Source of the DNA: Nephrocerus scutellatus
Lineage: Eukaryota > Arthropoda > Insecta > Diptera > Pipunculidae
Direction: 5' to 3'
Length of the DNA stretch: 64,000 nucleotides
Assembly (NCBI GenBank): GCA_947095585.1
Contig: OX352761.1
Coordinates: forward strand, 26,317,777-26,381,776
The notes beneath the pieces are model-generated. The model was not told the DNA's origin, made no database searches, and was given only the letters and a program-made list of their open reading frames with translations. The position numbers were made by a program, and so were the translations under genes. Shown here in pieces: positions 53,601 through 64,000 of this stretch (position 1 is its first letter; each line of letters opens with the position of its first letter).

Positions 53601-56600
53601 AGTTTTAAACCACAAATTGCGCAGGCCAAACAAGCCGAAGCTTCATTATCAGCACTTAACAAAACATCGGAAAGCATAACCAGTGAGCACAATAAAAGTG
53701 AATCCGAAATCGAATACGACCCTCGACCTGATTTCAAACCAATCATACCGTTACCCGCTGAGATCGAAGTGAAAACTGGCGAAGAAGACGAAGAAGTCAT
53801 GTTTTGTGCACGATCGAAACTGTTCCGTCACGTCGATAAGGAATGGAAGGAACGTGGCATTGGTGACATAAAAATCCTAAAGAATAAAGCTGGCATTTCA
53901 AGGATTCTTATGCGACGTGATCAAACGCACAAAATCTGTGCTAATCACAAGATCACGGATGACATCGTACTAACCAAACCAAAGAAAGAAGAAAAGGGTT
54001 ACATATGGGTTGCAAATGATTTTGCCGATGAGTTACTGCGTGTGGAAACATTCTTGGTACGTTTTAAAACACCGGAGACGGCTAGAAAATTCCACGATAC
54101 ATTCGAAAATGCCAAGAAGGATGCTGGTTCGATACAAAGATCAACAGCCCAGCTACCAAAAGAACCATCATTTATGAATTTGGCTGCAAATTTTGCCGAG
54201 AAGAAGACAAGTACACCGGCGTCGAAGAGTGAGAATCTGCTTCCAAAAACATCGGGTGCCGACCAGAAAAATACAATTGTAACAACGTCTTTATCTGTTC
54301 CCAAGACAGCGACAACGACAATAGTTTCTAAATCTATTTTTGTTGGTTTGCAACAACAACCACTTGCTTCCGAAGGAGATTGTGGTTCTAAGGATGTACA
54401 ACGGACGAATACAAATGCATTACCATTTGCAAATTTCACATTTGATAAAGGTTTTGGAACTGGACTTGGTATTGGCACAAGTACATCAACCGCCTCGTCA
54501 TTGCAACCATTTGCAAATATTTTCAGCAACCTCGGAAAGACATCAGCTGAACCCTCTCCTATAACACCATTGGGAGCTGGTGGCACAACAGGAGAATCTC
54601 CAACAAAGCCAGCCGCCGATCCGCATAACAAATCTGGGGCGTCTGACATCGAAGAAGAATATATACCGACGGCTCAATTCAAGCCAGTGATTCCGTTGCC
54701 AAATCTCGTCGAGGTAACCACCGGCGAAGAGAATGAAATTGTTCTATTCGAGCATCGCGCCAAGCTGCTTCGCTTCGATAAGGCTGCCAACGAATGGAAG
54801 GAGCGTGGTCTTGGTAATATTAAAATTCTACAAGACAATGCGGACACCAACAAAGTACGCCTCGTTATGCGCCGGGAGATTGTTCACAAACTTTGTTGTA
54901 ATCAGCGCTTGTACAAGGACACTTCGTTCAAGTACGGGAAGAATTCACAGACTGCGCTGGTGTGGGCCGGTCCTGATTACTCAGAGAACGAAATACAAGT
55001 TGAGACACTAACTGTTCGCTTCAAGACAGCCGACATTTGTAAGAGTTTCTATGATGCTGTGTTAAAGGCTCAGGCAAATATGAACAGCGAAGCTAAGAAG
55101 GAAAATGCTGAGAAGGCTGAAGAAGCGAGGAATGCTGCGAATTCATTGGAAACAAATAAAGAAACCTCAAAGGGTTTTGGTGATTCATTCAAACCCAAAG
55201 CGGGTTCATGGACTTGTGAGGCTTGTTACACTTTGAATTTAGGTGAGCAATTATATTGCGCCGCATGCGAAGGTCCCAAGGATAGCACTGTGCCGAAGAA
55301 AGAGCCCGCATCTATATTGACAACAGCGGCAAAGAGTTCATTTTCGTTTGGATTTGGAACCGGCGGAGCAGTCGAACCGTCGGCAATTAAACCATCTGCG
55401 TTTAGTTTTGGATTGTCAAAGTCAGCGACATTGACCGAGAATTCTGTAACTACTGCAACTTCTTTAGGAGCAGGATTCACATCGCCAGCGCTTCCAACAG
55501 CTGCTCCTGCAACTACCGGTGGCGGCTTTGGAGACCATTTTAAACCGAAAGAGGGCACATGGGAATGCCAAGGCTGTTATTTGAGTAACTCCGGCACAGA
55601 CATATACTGCAGGGCCTGTAATGCTCCCAAAGATGACACAGTGCCTAAAAAGGAACAGAAGCAACCAAATATTCTCGCTCTATCGAATCCTTCGCAAAAG
55701 TTTAGTTTTGGATTTGCCGCGCCACAAGCGGGCGTTAGTGGCACCACAACATCAGAAACAAAAAGCTTTAGTTTCAGCAACAACGCTCAGGAGACAGCTC
55801 TGTCAACAAACCCAGTCAATTCTGCCATAAGTGGAGGATTCAATTTTCGAAGTGCAGATACTAGAACTGCACCCTTTGGGAATCAGTCAATCTTTGGAAG
55901 CTCCGCAGTTGCCAAAACCAACAACGAAGAAGCTTCAAAGTCATTTTCGTTTACTCCAGCAGCAACAAAAACATCAACAGCAGTCACAGATGCATCAACA
56001 TCCGCTGTCACAAGCATTTCAAAGCCAAGCTTCTCTTTTTCGATGAATTCAAAGGCCATAGAGCCGCAACAATCGACTGCTGCTGAAGTGCCAACTTCTG
56101 CGGAGGTGCCAAAATTTACGTTGGACAAAAAAAATTTCTCATTTGTTCTTAAGCCAAAGAGTCCAGGCGGAAAGTCGAAAAGTCCATTAAAATCGTATGA
56201 TGGAGATGATGGTGGTGACGACGATGGAGATTATCACGAGGAGGAGGAGAATAACACTTACTTTACGCCTGTAATTCCGTTGCCCGAGAAGGTAAGCATT
56301 TTTTTTATTTTGTAATTGGAAGCAAATTAGGTCTGTAATTTTAATTCTATTTTCAAATGCAGGTCGAAGTAAAAACAGGCGAAGAAGGCGAAAATGTTGT
56401 CTACCAGCATCGGGCAAAATTGTTTCGGTTCGTTGAAGGTGAATGGAAAGAACGTGGTCTTGGAGATGTAAAAATTCTCCGTCACAAGGAGACTAAGAAA
56501 CTTCGGGTTGTCATGCGCCGGGAGCAGATATTGAAAATCTGCCTTAATCATGTGCTCACCGAGGAGGTCCAGTACAAGCGCAAGGATGACAAATCATGGC

Positions 56601-58650
56601 TATTTGTGGTCAATGATTTCAGCGAAGGTGAAGTTGAGTTGCATCAGTTTTCGTTGCGATTCAAGACGAAGGATGTCGCTGATAGTTTCATGGACGCCGT
56701 GAAGCAGTCGTTACACGGTGATGATACTGCAATTCAAGCGGCTGAAGACCACGTATCAACACAGCAAAATGCCTCTTCGATTATCATAGATGCTGACAAA
56801 GAGCTGGCTGAAAAACTGCAATTGCCGCACGGGTTCTTTGAAACACCACAGTTGAGTTGCCCTGGATGCCGGGGTTGTGATCCGGACGCATTCGATTTCC
56901 CAGTGTACAAAGATACAAATGAATTTTTTAAAGCTGATGTACATCCAATACCGTTAGAAATTCCTGAATTGATCACTCCTAAGAAGAATCATTCGTTTTT
57001 AAAAGCAAGCGCGCTTTCACCAGCAGCATTCACAACACCCCATGTGGACGCTTCCAAGCCTAAAAATAACATTTTTGGCAGTGGGTTTGGTTTGGCTGCA
57101 GAAGTGAATCCGAGTACTGCCCCTAACACGACATTTTCTTTTACCCAAGCTTTAAATAGCACCACAAAGCAGGATGACAAGGTGGAGTCGGGTGGATTTT
57201 TATTTGGCAACGCTGGTGGTAGGCCATTATTTGGTGCAACTTCAGATGGTGAGGCACATTTTTTTTATTATTGAGTAGATTTGCATCAAATACGCAAGTT
57301 ATTATTTTATTGTCGACTTAACTTTTCTTATTTTTAGACAAAAAATCTGTGTTTGGTGGAACATCAATTTTCGGAGGTGGATCTGGACTTTCGTTAAGCA
57401 CTGCCGATAAAACAAAATCAATTTTCGGTGGAGCCTCTTCGATATTTGGTGGATCCGAAAGCAATGATCAAACGAAACCTATTGGCAGCGAAGGCGCATC
57501 GATTTTCAGTGGGAATTCAGCTACATCGTTAAATGCCAACACTACTACGACTACTGCTACTGATGTTGCTTCATCGAATACTAAAACAAAGTCGGTATTT
57601 AGTGGAAGTTCATTGTCGAAATCTTTGCAAAACAGCGCCCCACTGTTTGGCTCATCAACTTTTGGTTTTTCATCCAGTACCAAACCACTACTTTTTGGTG
57701 GGATCTCAGCGAATAGCTCAAATGACGCTATCAACAGCACCACGTCATCTTCCTTATTAACTGCTGCCTCAAATACGCCTGAAAATCTCTTTGCAATTAA
57801 AAAGGAAGACTCAACGAGCTCATTTGCTGGTATGGCTAAACCGAAAACAGAGCCTTTACCTTTCACAGAGTCTGCAGTAAGCGCTGTTGACTTTGCCAGT
57901 TTAGCTGCAAAAGCCTCTCATAGTACTCCTGCAGCCGATGCCAAACAAAGCCCAGCGCCAGGCGGATTTATTGGTCTAACTGGCACAAATGCGTTTTCAA
58001 ATTTCCTCAAGGCGAGCAACAGCAAAAACAACAGCCTAAATACTAGTAAAACCAACGATCCAAATGATATTTCAGTAAAAAGCGAAGAGGGCGTCGATAA
58101 CGACGAAAACTATGACCCACACTATGAACCAATTATTGCTCTGCCCGATGAAATTATCGTTGCGACCGGCGAAGAGAATGAAACAAAGTTGTTTGGCGAA
58201 CGAGCAAAACTCTTCCGTTTTGATGACGTCAATAAGGAATGGAAAGAGAGAGGTAAATTTTGTCAATAATCGATTGTTTTTTGTACTAAAAAAAGTTCCG
58301 TGTTCACCTTTACATTCTCTTTCCACCCAGGTGTCGGCGAAATAAAAATTTTAAAGCACTCTGAGCATGGAACTTATCGCCTGCTAATGCGACGTGAACA
58401 GATTCACAAACTTGTCCTTAATCATGCGGTCGGCGCGGATTTCGTATTCAATCAAATGGGCGGCAATCCAAAAAGTTACGTCTGGGCCGCCATGAATTAC
58501 GCCGAACAAATTGAGGAGCCTGAACTGGAGAAACTCGCTGTGCGTTTCCGTAGTGTTGAATTGGCACAGAAATTTGAAAAAGAATTACGTCTATGTATCG
58601 AAGATGCAAAGAATAATTTGGCCAACGAAAACGTACAGAAAAAAGACTAA
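50683..58650 (+). CDS. Nup358: Nup358/RanBP2 nucleoporin, six exons, internally shortened
   Basis: Cytoplasmic-filament nucleoporin that binds RanGTP at the nuclear pore (family knowledge). Exons are 50683-50754, 51931-52984, 53044-56291, 56363-57248, 57338-58252 and 58331-58650. All have GT-AG borders with matching phases and give 2164 residues. Residues 1-~150 form TPRs (MYRSKKDVDAHVRTALSKIR; TIAKLYYKINEYSTAEQYV; DRALISFQRSLQLNRHQPDV). A helical SLKKDILHLKEKLASIEETM segment and Gln-rich tract follow. RanBDs are at ~605-735, ~919-1055, ~1447-1575 and ~2015-2150, each with WKERG(I/L/V)G(D/N/E). Two RanBP2-type zinc fingers are at ~1097-1122 and ~1214-1240 (WTCEACYTLN; WECQGCYLSN), with FSFG/FG repeats between domains. 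There is no cyclophilin domain. The ~600-residue solenoid expected after the TPRs is absent within exon 2, which also explains the shorter length than fly Nup358 (about 2700). Confidence 0.93.
50755..51930 (+). other. Nup358 intron 1
   Basis: Starts GAG|GTAATT and ends TTTTCCACAG|AG, 1176 bp. It carries an unrecognised minus-strand coding-like stretch (51205-51714) and otherwise AT-rich sequence. No exon for the missing helical domain was seen here. Confidence 0.7.
51205..51714 (-). pseudogene. Unrecognised ORF remnant in Nup358 intron 1
   Basis: Two minus-strand frames in order, 51714-51484 (DPFNKAVCVKYTKLLEEMNL) and 51402-51205 (NKCQYKLQTAVRELTKDMPE, then RTVESWSTFC), have protein-like composition and together look like one broken gene. 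I cannot identify it; a transposable-element or retrocopy origin is likely given its position and antisense orientation. Confidence 0.3.
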
Positions 58651-58714
58651 AAAGTAAATCCACCTAGAATTAAACACAAAAATAAGAATTAATTAAGAAG
58701 CAGAGAGAAGAAAA

Positions 58715-58720
58715 AATAAA
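58715..58720 (+). terminator. Poly(A) signal of Nup358 (candidate)
   Basis: AATAAA, followed by overlapping AATAAATAATAA, 65 bp after the stop codon. Confidence 0.6.
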
Positions 58721-58739
58721 TAAATAATAATTCCACATA

Positions 58740-58985
58740 AACAGACGGTTCGGTTCGACTTGAGTCTGATCTAATTTTTGTTACTTTTTCTGTTCGCCGT
58801 TTATGTGTTATTTATTTGTTGTAGTTTGATTTAATTTGATTTAATTTAATACAAAAATCGTTAACATATAATCTATAATCGCTTTGTTGGAATTAGAATA
58901 TGTACTGCATTATTAACAAAAAAAAACTTAAATCTGCAAAAAATTTCACTTATAAATTTATAATAATAACTTTGCATCCGAATGT
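58740..58985. other. Nup358 3' flank, non-coding
   Basis: Includes a TGATTTAATT simple repeat near 58830. Nothing else seen. Confidence 0.4.
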
Positions 58986-58987
58986 GT

Positions 58988-59125
58988 TTGTTTGTTTGTG
59001 GCTGGCTGGCCGATTTAATCCAAAACTTTGCACACATGTGTAACTCCGAGTACAACACTTTCTGTAAACATTTGGTAGTAATCGGGCCGAGGGGCCGGAT
59101 TTTATTCATAATTTTCACACTTGTG
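58988..59125 (+). repeat. Partial copy of the ~125-bp-unit element
   Basis: CACACATGTGTAACTCCGAG, AACACTTTCTGTAAACATTTGG and GTAATCGGGCCGAGGGGCC match one unit of the family. Only one unit remains. Confidence 0.6.
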
Positions 59126-59129
59126 TATT

Positions 59130-60005
59130 GACGAACGACGAATGACGACGTCTTGAAAAATTTTAGTCTTTTATGGGTTGGTTTCTTCTGATTGCACTTT
59201 TCGCAATCTTTTGCATTATTATTTTGGAAAAACTGATTTTTGTGTAAGAAGTCAAGTCGAGCAGATGATTTTTTTCTTTTTTAATTCATACCACGAAACG
59301 GTCAATTTCAATGTAAACAACATAAGCCTATTAAATGTTCAGGCACAGATGATTCCCCACACGATGAAAAAGTAGATCTCCATAAGGCTGCTCTCAGATT
59401 CATGTTGTTTTGATCAACATAAACCCTTACCAAGTGTCACTCTATTATTGCCACAGTCACATCAAGGTAATTTATGGCTTTGACATTTCAATTATGCAAG
59501 CCAAAATCCATAAATAGCAATGATACAAGCTGGCACTGCATCATTCAGTTCTATGTTCACACTCGTAATTCGCGACCAATTGAAAACGGTTCACTGACAT
59601 CATACGGGAAGCAAAACCACTTACAGGGCAGGGCATTTTTAACCATTAACTGGAAAGTGTGTACTTACATGTCAATACACGTCACTTGACACCTAGTGGA
59701 ACATCTACCGAGCAAGTGATCGGCAGTGTATTTCAGTTATCAACGAATTGAGATTATTATGTAGTGCATGGATCTATGCTGCGTAAGAGAAAGAATGATT
59801 TTGAGAAACAATAATCGGATCGATACTATTCGAGGCTAATGAGTGCACCTAAAGCTATTAAATCAGTTCCCTTTAACTTAAACCCAGAAGTTTAGTTATA
59901 AAAGAGGCTGCTGTATAGGAAGAAATCGAAATTAGAACTAAGACCGAAACTAACAAGTCGCAGCAAAGCTAAAGCGGTGGGTTTGTCTAGAGTGGATGTT
60001 AATAT
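59130..60005. other. Intergenic, nothing supported
   Basis: No coding signal. Contains ACGAACGACGAATGACGACG near 59132. The rest is unremarkable. Confidence 0.35.
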
Positions 60006-60009
60006 ATAT

Positions 60010-60978
60010 ATAAAAAAAAACCCATAAAAATTAAAAATTGTCATGTAAGTTCTATAATAGGAGATACATATGTGTGCAAAGTTTGAACCGGGTTAATTTT
60101 GGAAGATTTAATATTAAAGCCCCTTCACTTGAAAATGTTTTTCACAAACTGTTGTCACTAGACATGTGTAAAAAAATTTGTATGGGAGCCCCCGACCATG
60201 AGGCATGATCACTTCCAACTTTCAATAGCAAGTGTTGTCATCAGAGATACACATGTATTCAAAATTTCGAGAAAATTTTTACAAAACTTATATGGGCACC
60301 TCTCGAGCCTCAGGGCCCGATCACTCCAAAACTGTTAACAAAAGTTTGGTCCATCGGAGATACAAAAGTGTTTAAAATTTGAAGAAAATCGAGTTAATTT
60401 TTAAAAAACTTATACAGGCACCCCTCGAGCCTCAGGGCCCGATCACTCCAAAACTGTTAAAAAAAGTTTGGTCCATCGGAGATACACAAGTGTTTAAAAT
60501 TTGAAGAAAATCGAGTTAATTTTAAAAAAACTTATTTTAGCACCCCTCGAACCTTGGGGCCCGAGCAATCCAAAAAATTTACAAAAAGTGTTGTCCATCG
60601 GAGATACACATGTGTATAAACTATGAAGAAATTCGGGCTAATTTTTGAAAAAAAAATTATATGGCCCCACGACCCCGGGGACCGGTGTCTTCAAAATTTC
60701 TACAAAAATTGTTCTCCATCGGAGATACATATGTGTATAAAATTTAAAAAAAATCGGGTTAATATTTAAAATTTTTATATGGGCACCACTCGGCCTTAAG
60801 GCCCGCGGATCCCAAAATTTTTATAGAAAGTGTCGACTCCGGAAATACACATGTGTGCAAAATTTCAATAAAACTGGGATTTGGGAAGTGGGTTAAAAAT
60901 TTATCGCAAGATTCCACGACAAACGGACCGACCGACAGACGTGCCACGGGCAAGCGAAGTTAATATAGAGAAATTAAA
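60010..60978 (-). repeat. Longest dispersed element copy, about seven ~125-bp units
   Basis: Reverse orientation. ATCGGAGATACA words recur about every 120-130 bp from 60250 to 60730, each followed by TGTGTATAAAATTTGAAGAA-like sequence and CAGGGCCCGATCACTCCAAA-like sequence. It ends with the family terminus GGGCAAGCGAAGTTAATATA then GAGAAATTAAA. Neighbouring units at 60300-60530 are nearly identical, suggesting recent unit amplification. Confidence 0.82.
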
Positions 60979-60984
60979 AATTAT

Positions 60985-61370
60985 GCTTTGTCTGGTCGCG
61001 CATAATTTGAAGACCGTTCATCCGATATAGCTGAAACTTTGTGATGTGGTTGGAACGGTTGGCCTGGACGTTTTTAGGGTTTGTGTGATATTGGTGTTGA
61101 GGGGTTTGACGCGGTGGTTGGCTTGAACCGAACACCGTGCACTTTTTTTAACATAAACTTATTACCAAGGGACAACTCACTGAATGACTTCAGCCACGGC
61201 AAACGAATTAAAACACAGCCTCGTCTTCAATTCCAACGCGCATTCACAATGACATTTCCCAACTGTCGCTGTTAGCTCCACGCTACCAGACAGCACGTTG
61301 TCGCTGCATGTACTTTAAAGAATCGAATTCTCTATGGGAAAGATCTACTTTCGCACTCGTAACTAGAGTT
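60985..61370. other. Non-coding or repeat sequence
   Basis: No recognisable gene. GGCCTGGACGTTTTTAGGGT and nearby words look like element debris; 61260-61370 may be the decayed start of the following non-LTR relic. Confidence 0.3.
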
Positions 61371-61374
61371 TAAA

Positions 61375-62900
61375 TGATCTTAACATTCATAATCTGCTGG
61401 GCCTGATGGTATTCTCGCTATAGTTTTGAAAAAGTGTTCTTTAACGTTGGCATTGCCACTGCGCAGGCTTTCCCATTTTTCTTATCCTTCTGGAGTCTTT
61501 CCAAGGAAAACACCCTTTGTTCAGCCTGTTCCTTAAAAAGGCGAACCGCCATCTCTTTTCTCGTACCGAGCCATTGTGCTAACATCTATACTATTTAAGG
61601 TCATGGAAACGCTGATCAATCGTAAGCTCATGCATTATCTTGAATCAGGTGAGTTCCACTGGGGATTTGATGGTATATCTCACCGAACAGTGGAACCGGT
61701 CTTTGCATCAATTTGATGAAAGCAAAGCTGTTGTACTCGATATTTCCAAAGCATTCGACAGAGTTTGGCATCAAGATCTTTTGTCAAAAATGCGTGCTTA
61801 TGGTGTCGAATATAAACTGCTTCATTGGATTAGAAGCTATCTTCTGGACCGCTCAATTCAAGTTGTTTTGGACGGTTACAAGTCTGAACTTTACCACATA
61901 AATGCTGGCGTTCCCCAGGGCTCTGTTCTGTCCCCGACACTCTTTCTCATTTTTATTAACGATCTCTTATCTGTGACTTCTATCTATCCAATTCACTCTT
62001 TCGCTGACGACAGCACTCTCAGCTTCTCATATATGTTTGAGGAACGTCCCTCCACCTCTCATGTGGAACTCAAACAACTTCGTATGTTAAGCACGTCAAA
62101 TTCTGACCTAGACAGCATAATAAAATGGGGAGAAAACAATCGAGTAGAATTTAACGCTTCCAAAACCCAATGCTGTCTCCTTTCGTCTAAGCGAAACCCT
62201 AATCCCATGCCATTATCCATGAATGGCACTTGCATCGAGGAAACTTAAAATCTCGCAATTCTCGGTATGTGCGTTAACGACAAGCTTCGTTGGAATGACC
62301 ACATATTTACCGTCGCCAAAAATGCTGCGAAATGTTTAGGTTTTCTAACCCGGTGCAAGAAATATTTCACTTCCTCTGATCTGGCTACTGTCAACAAGGC
62401 TTTTATTCGCCCTTAACTTGAGTACAATTGTCATATTTGGTCTGGTGCACCTAAAACCACCTTGCATCAACTAGATAGAATACAAAACCGTGCGATAAAA
62501 CTTATCGGTGACAATAACATTGCGAAATCAATAGATTCGCTTGAACACCGCAGGAACGTCTCCTGCTTGTCACTGTTTTATCGCTTCTTCCACCAGCGGT
62601 GCTCAAGAGAAATAGCCAACTGCATGCCACCTCTCCTTGAATTCAACCGCAGTACTCGTGGCGCTCTAAATGCACATCAGTTTACCCTTAAGCCCATCTT
62701 CGGACGTACAGTTAAATACAGGGATTCGTTCTTCAGCCGTACAGCTCTGTCTTTCCACATCACTACGATCCACAGGCATTCAAGACACAAGACATCATAG
62801 ACATCTCCTCTCTTCTTCTCCTTTTCCTTAACGCCCACGCTGTGCCAAGCATATAGCCGAACTTAATAAGGGTGCGAGTCCCTTTTTGCGTGCGCAAATT
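61375..62900 (+). pseudogene. Non-LTR retrotransposon relic, second copy of the pyx-intron family
   Basis: It follows 19960-21290 closely. SAGPDGI at about 61395 precedes the longest ORF, 61640-62248, with DISKAFDRVWHQDLLSKMRA, INAGVPQGSVLSPTLFLIFI and HSFADDSTLSFSY (catalytic FADD), then ENNRVEFNASKTQCCLLSSK. The C-terminus is RIQNRAIKLIGDNNIAKSID, SLEHRRNVSCLSLFYRFFHQ and RTVKYRDSFFSRT. The 3' end has GCCAAGCATATAGCCGAACT and AATTATAAAATAAA. Stops at 62246 and elsewhere and a deletion before the end make it dead, but it keeps longer frames than the 19.8-kb copy, so it is probably younger. Confidence 0.87.
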
Positions 62901-62924
62901 ATAAAATAAAAAAATTCAGATTTC

Positions 62925-63055
62925 CTAAAACACGGTGCAATATGTACTTCACTCCCTCAGACCTGGCTACTATTTACAAGGCGTATATTCGCCCTAAACT
63001 TGAATACAACTGGCTGGTCAGGTGCCCCTAAGACCACTTTACATCTACTAGTTAT
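62925..63055 (+). pseudogene. Third, tiny fragment of the same non-LTR family
   Basis: Translates to YFTPSDLATIYKAYIRPKLE-like sequence, the segment just upstream of the C-terminal block, also present at 62365-62440. It joins directly to the 3' tail of the previous copy. Confidence 0.7.
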
Positions 63056-63179
63056 ATGAACGAAAAAAAAAGACGGGGCCAGCATTCCGACAATACATAG
63101 TTCAGACAAGAACACTAATGAACTAAGGAAACAAGAATTTGATCATTGCGAGTGCAAGGCTAATGTGTAATAGTATTCA

Positions 63180-63345
63180 CAAAGCATCCTGTGCATCTCC
63201 TTATTGAGCCACTCGCAACCAAATAGATCACTTATTGATGGCAGGAAGGAAGAAAGATGCCAAATGACTGGAGTAGAGGCATCCGAGCATCAATTATTGT
63301 GGTAAAAAATTGTTGCGTACTGCATGTAAGATTTCCTCCTCAGGC
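63180..63345 (+). pseudogene. RTE-like fragment
   Basis: DGRKEERCQMTGVEASE-like translation and a degenerate LLRTACKISSS stretch resemble the region around the ..YRGITLLSTAYRIFSS block of the element at 46440. Very short and uncertain. Confidence 0.35.
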
Positions 63346-64000
63346 AATTCAACCACTCAACAGATTTTTACAAGTAGGCACGATGGTAGGCTCCTTGTCG
63401 TTATAAGTAACAAACTAAAAACTACCGCACCTAATCCAGTCGTGTCAGGCATTTCGTTCCCAGTGGGCCAGGGGTTACTCTGCTATCTCGAACGGAGACC
63501 GTGGATATCTGCAGCCTTCCTCTTCTAAGTAGACCCTCCAGTACAAAAGGCTCTGGGCTGGAGGCTTATGTTTCTCAGGATCTTATAAGTAGAAACATAA
63601 TGAAAAAAAAATCAAAGCAATGTAGCGGATCAAGTGGAGCAGATGCTTCACAAAAAACTCTTCGGAAGACCCAGACTTGGTCGGTGGGGCTTAGCGCCTA
63701 GACCAACGAGGGGCAACTTGGCAAGGTCTAGCCGAGGCCCAGGGCCAGCAAAGCAGCGGTTCGGTTGGAGCAGAAGCCCTACTCTGACTTACATAGACTT
63801 ATCGGAGCACCAAACGGACATATGGTGTGAATATGAACCAAATCCAAACATAAACAGAAATTTTCGTAAATGTCTCGACTCCAGCCCCAGCTAACGGGTC
63901 GAAAAAAAACTTAAACTTATCGGAGCACCAAACGAACGTATTTTGGAATATGGCTTCGATACGTCCCGTGGTTTAGGCGGGATGAGGTGACATAAAAGCA
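63346..64000. other. Unrecognised, less AT-rich sequence at window end
   Basis: No identifiable protein motif. AACTTATCGGAGCACCAAACG occurs twice (63797-63815 as ACTTATCGGAGCACCAAACG and 63913-63934), a direct repeat about 117 bp apart. This looks like transposable-element untranslated sequence. Confidence 0.35.

Noticed and set aside
53999..54649. 216-codon ORF antisense to Nup358
   Set aside because: Lies wholly opposite a well-supported RanBD1/FG exon; a shadow of its codon pattern.
57468..57866. 132-codon ORF antisense to Nup358 exon 5
   Set aside because: Shadow of the FG-repeat coding strand.

Overview
The window reads as nuclear DNA of a higher fly (Diptera, Brachycera). The genes are AT-rich and intron-bearing, the Pol III promoter of the U6 gene has fly-type elements, the proteins resemble fly homologues, and the intergenic and intronic DNA is crowded with decayed mariner, Harbinger and non-LTR elements. 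A tephritid-like or similar acalyptrate fly is my guess. That placement is inference; nothing here names the species.

Three protein-coding genes and one RNA gene stand out. (1) pyrexia (pyx), plus strand, is a TRPA-type ankyrin cation channel. A small first coding exon (18482-18597) is separated by about 5 kb of transposon-filled intron from one large exon (23564-26393). (2) mRpS9, minus strand (38610 down to 37315), encodes mitochondrial ribosomal protein uS9m. Six exons cover about the first 311 codons, and the C-terminal exon(s) could not be found. (3) Nup358/RanBP2, plus strand (50683-58650, six exons, 2164 codons), is a nuclear-pore protein with N-terminal TPRs, FG repeats, two zinc fingers and four Ran-binding domains. 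It lacks the long helical solenoid that normally follows the TPRs. (4) A full-length U6 snRNA gene lies on the minus strand (45336-45230), with a TATA box and a PSEA at the positions typical of fly U6 promoters.

Layout: 1-10 kb holds copies of a dispersed element with ~125-bp tandem units, a mariner scrap, a decayed non-LTR element and a decayed mariner. 10-18 kb has a tRNA-headed repeat, a non-LTR element split by a mariner-type transposon with matching ends and TA target duplication, and a foldback-like repeat. 18-26.4 kb is pyx. 26.7-36.4 kb is a repeat region with a non-LTR relic, a 546-bp tandem duplication, another ~125-bp array and a 750-bp Harbinger-like element carrying a Myb/SANT-like ORF. 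37.3-38.6 kb is mRpS9, followed by a MITE and a broken Harbinger transposase. 41.8-46.3 kb has tiny palindromic MITEs, a ~943-bp tandem duplication with a tRNA-like head, and U6. 46.4-50.4 kb has an RTE-like element, another array copy and a foldback element just upstream of Nup358. 58.7-64 kb holds array copies and relics of the same non-LTR family that sits in the pyx intron.

The genes do not form a pathway: a thermosensory channel, a mitochondrial ribosome protein, a nuclear-pore/Ran protein and a spliceosomal RNA. I saw no CRISPR array, rRNA or convincing intact tRNA. The most interesting gene-level signals are the internally deleted Nup358 and the incomplete mRpS9. The most interesting non-gene signal is the dispersed element family built on ~125-bp units.
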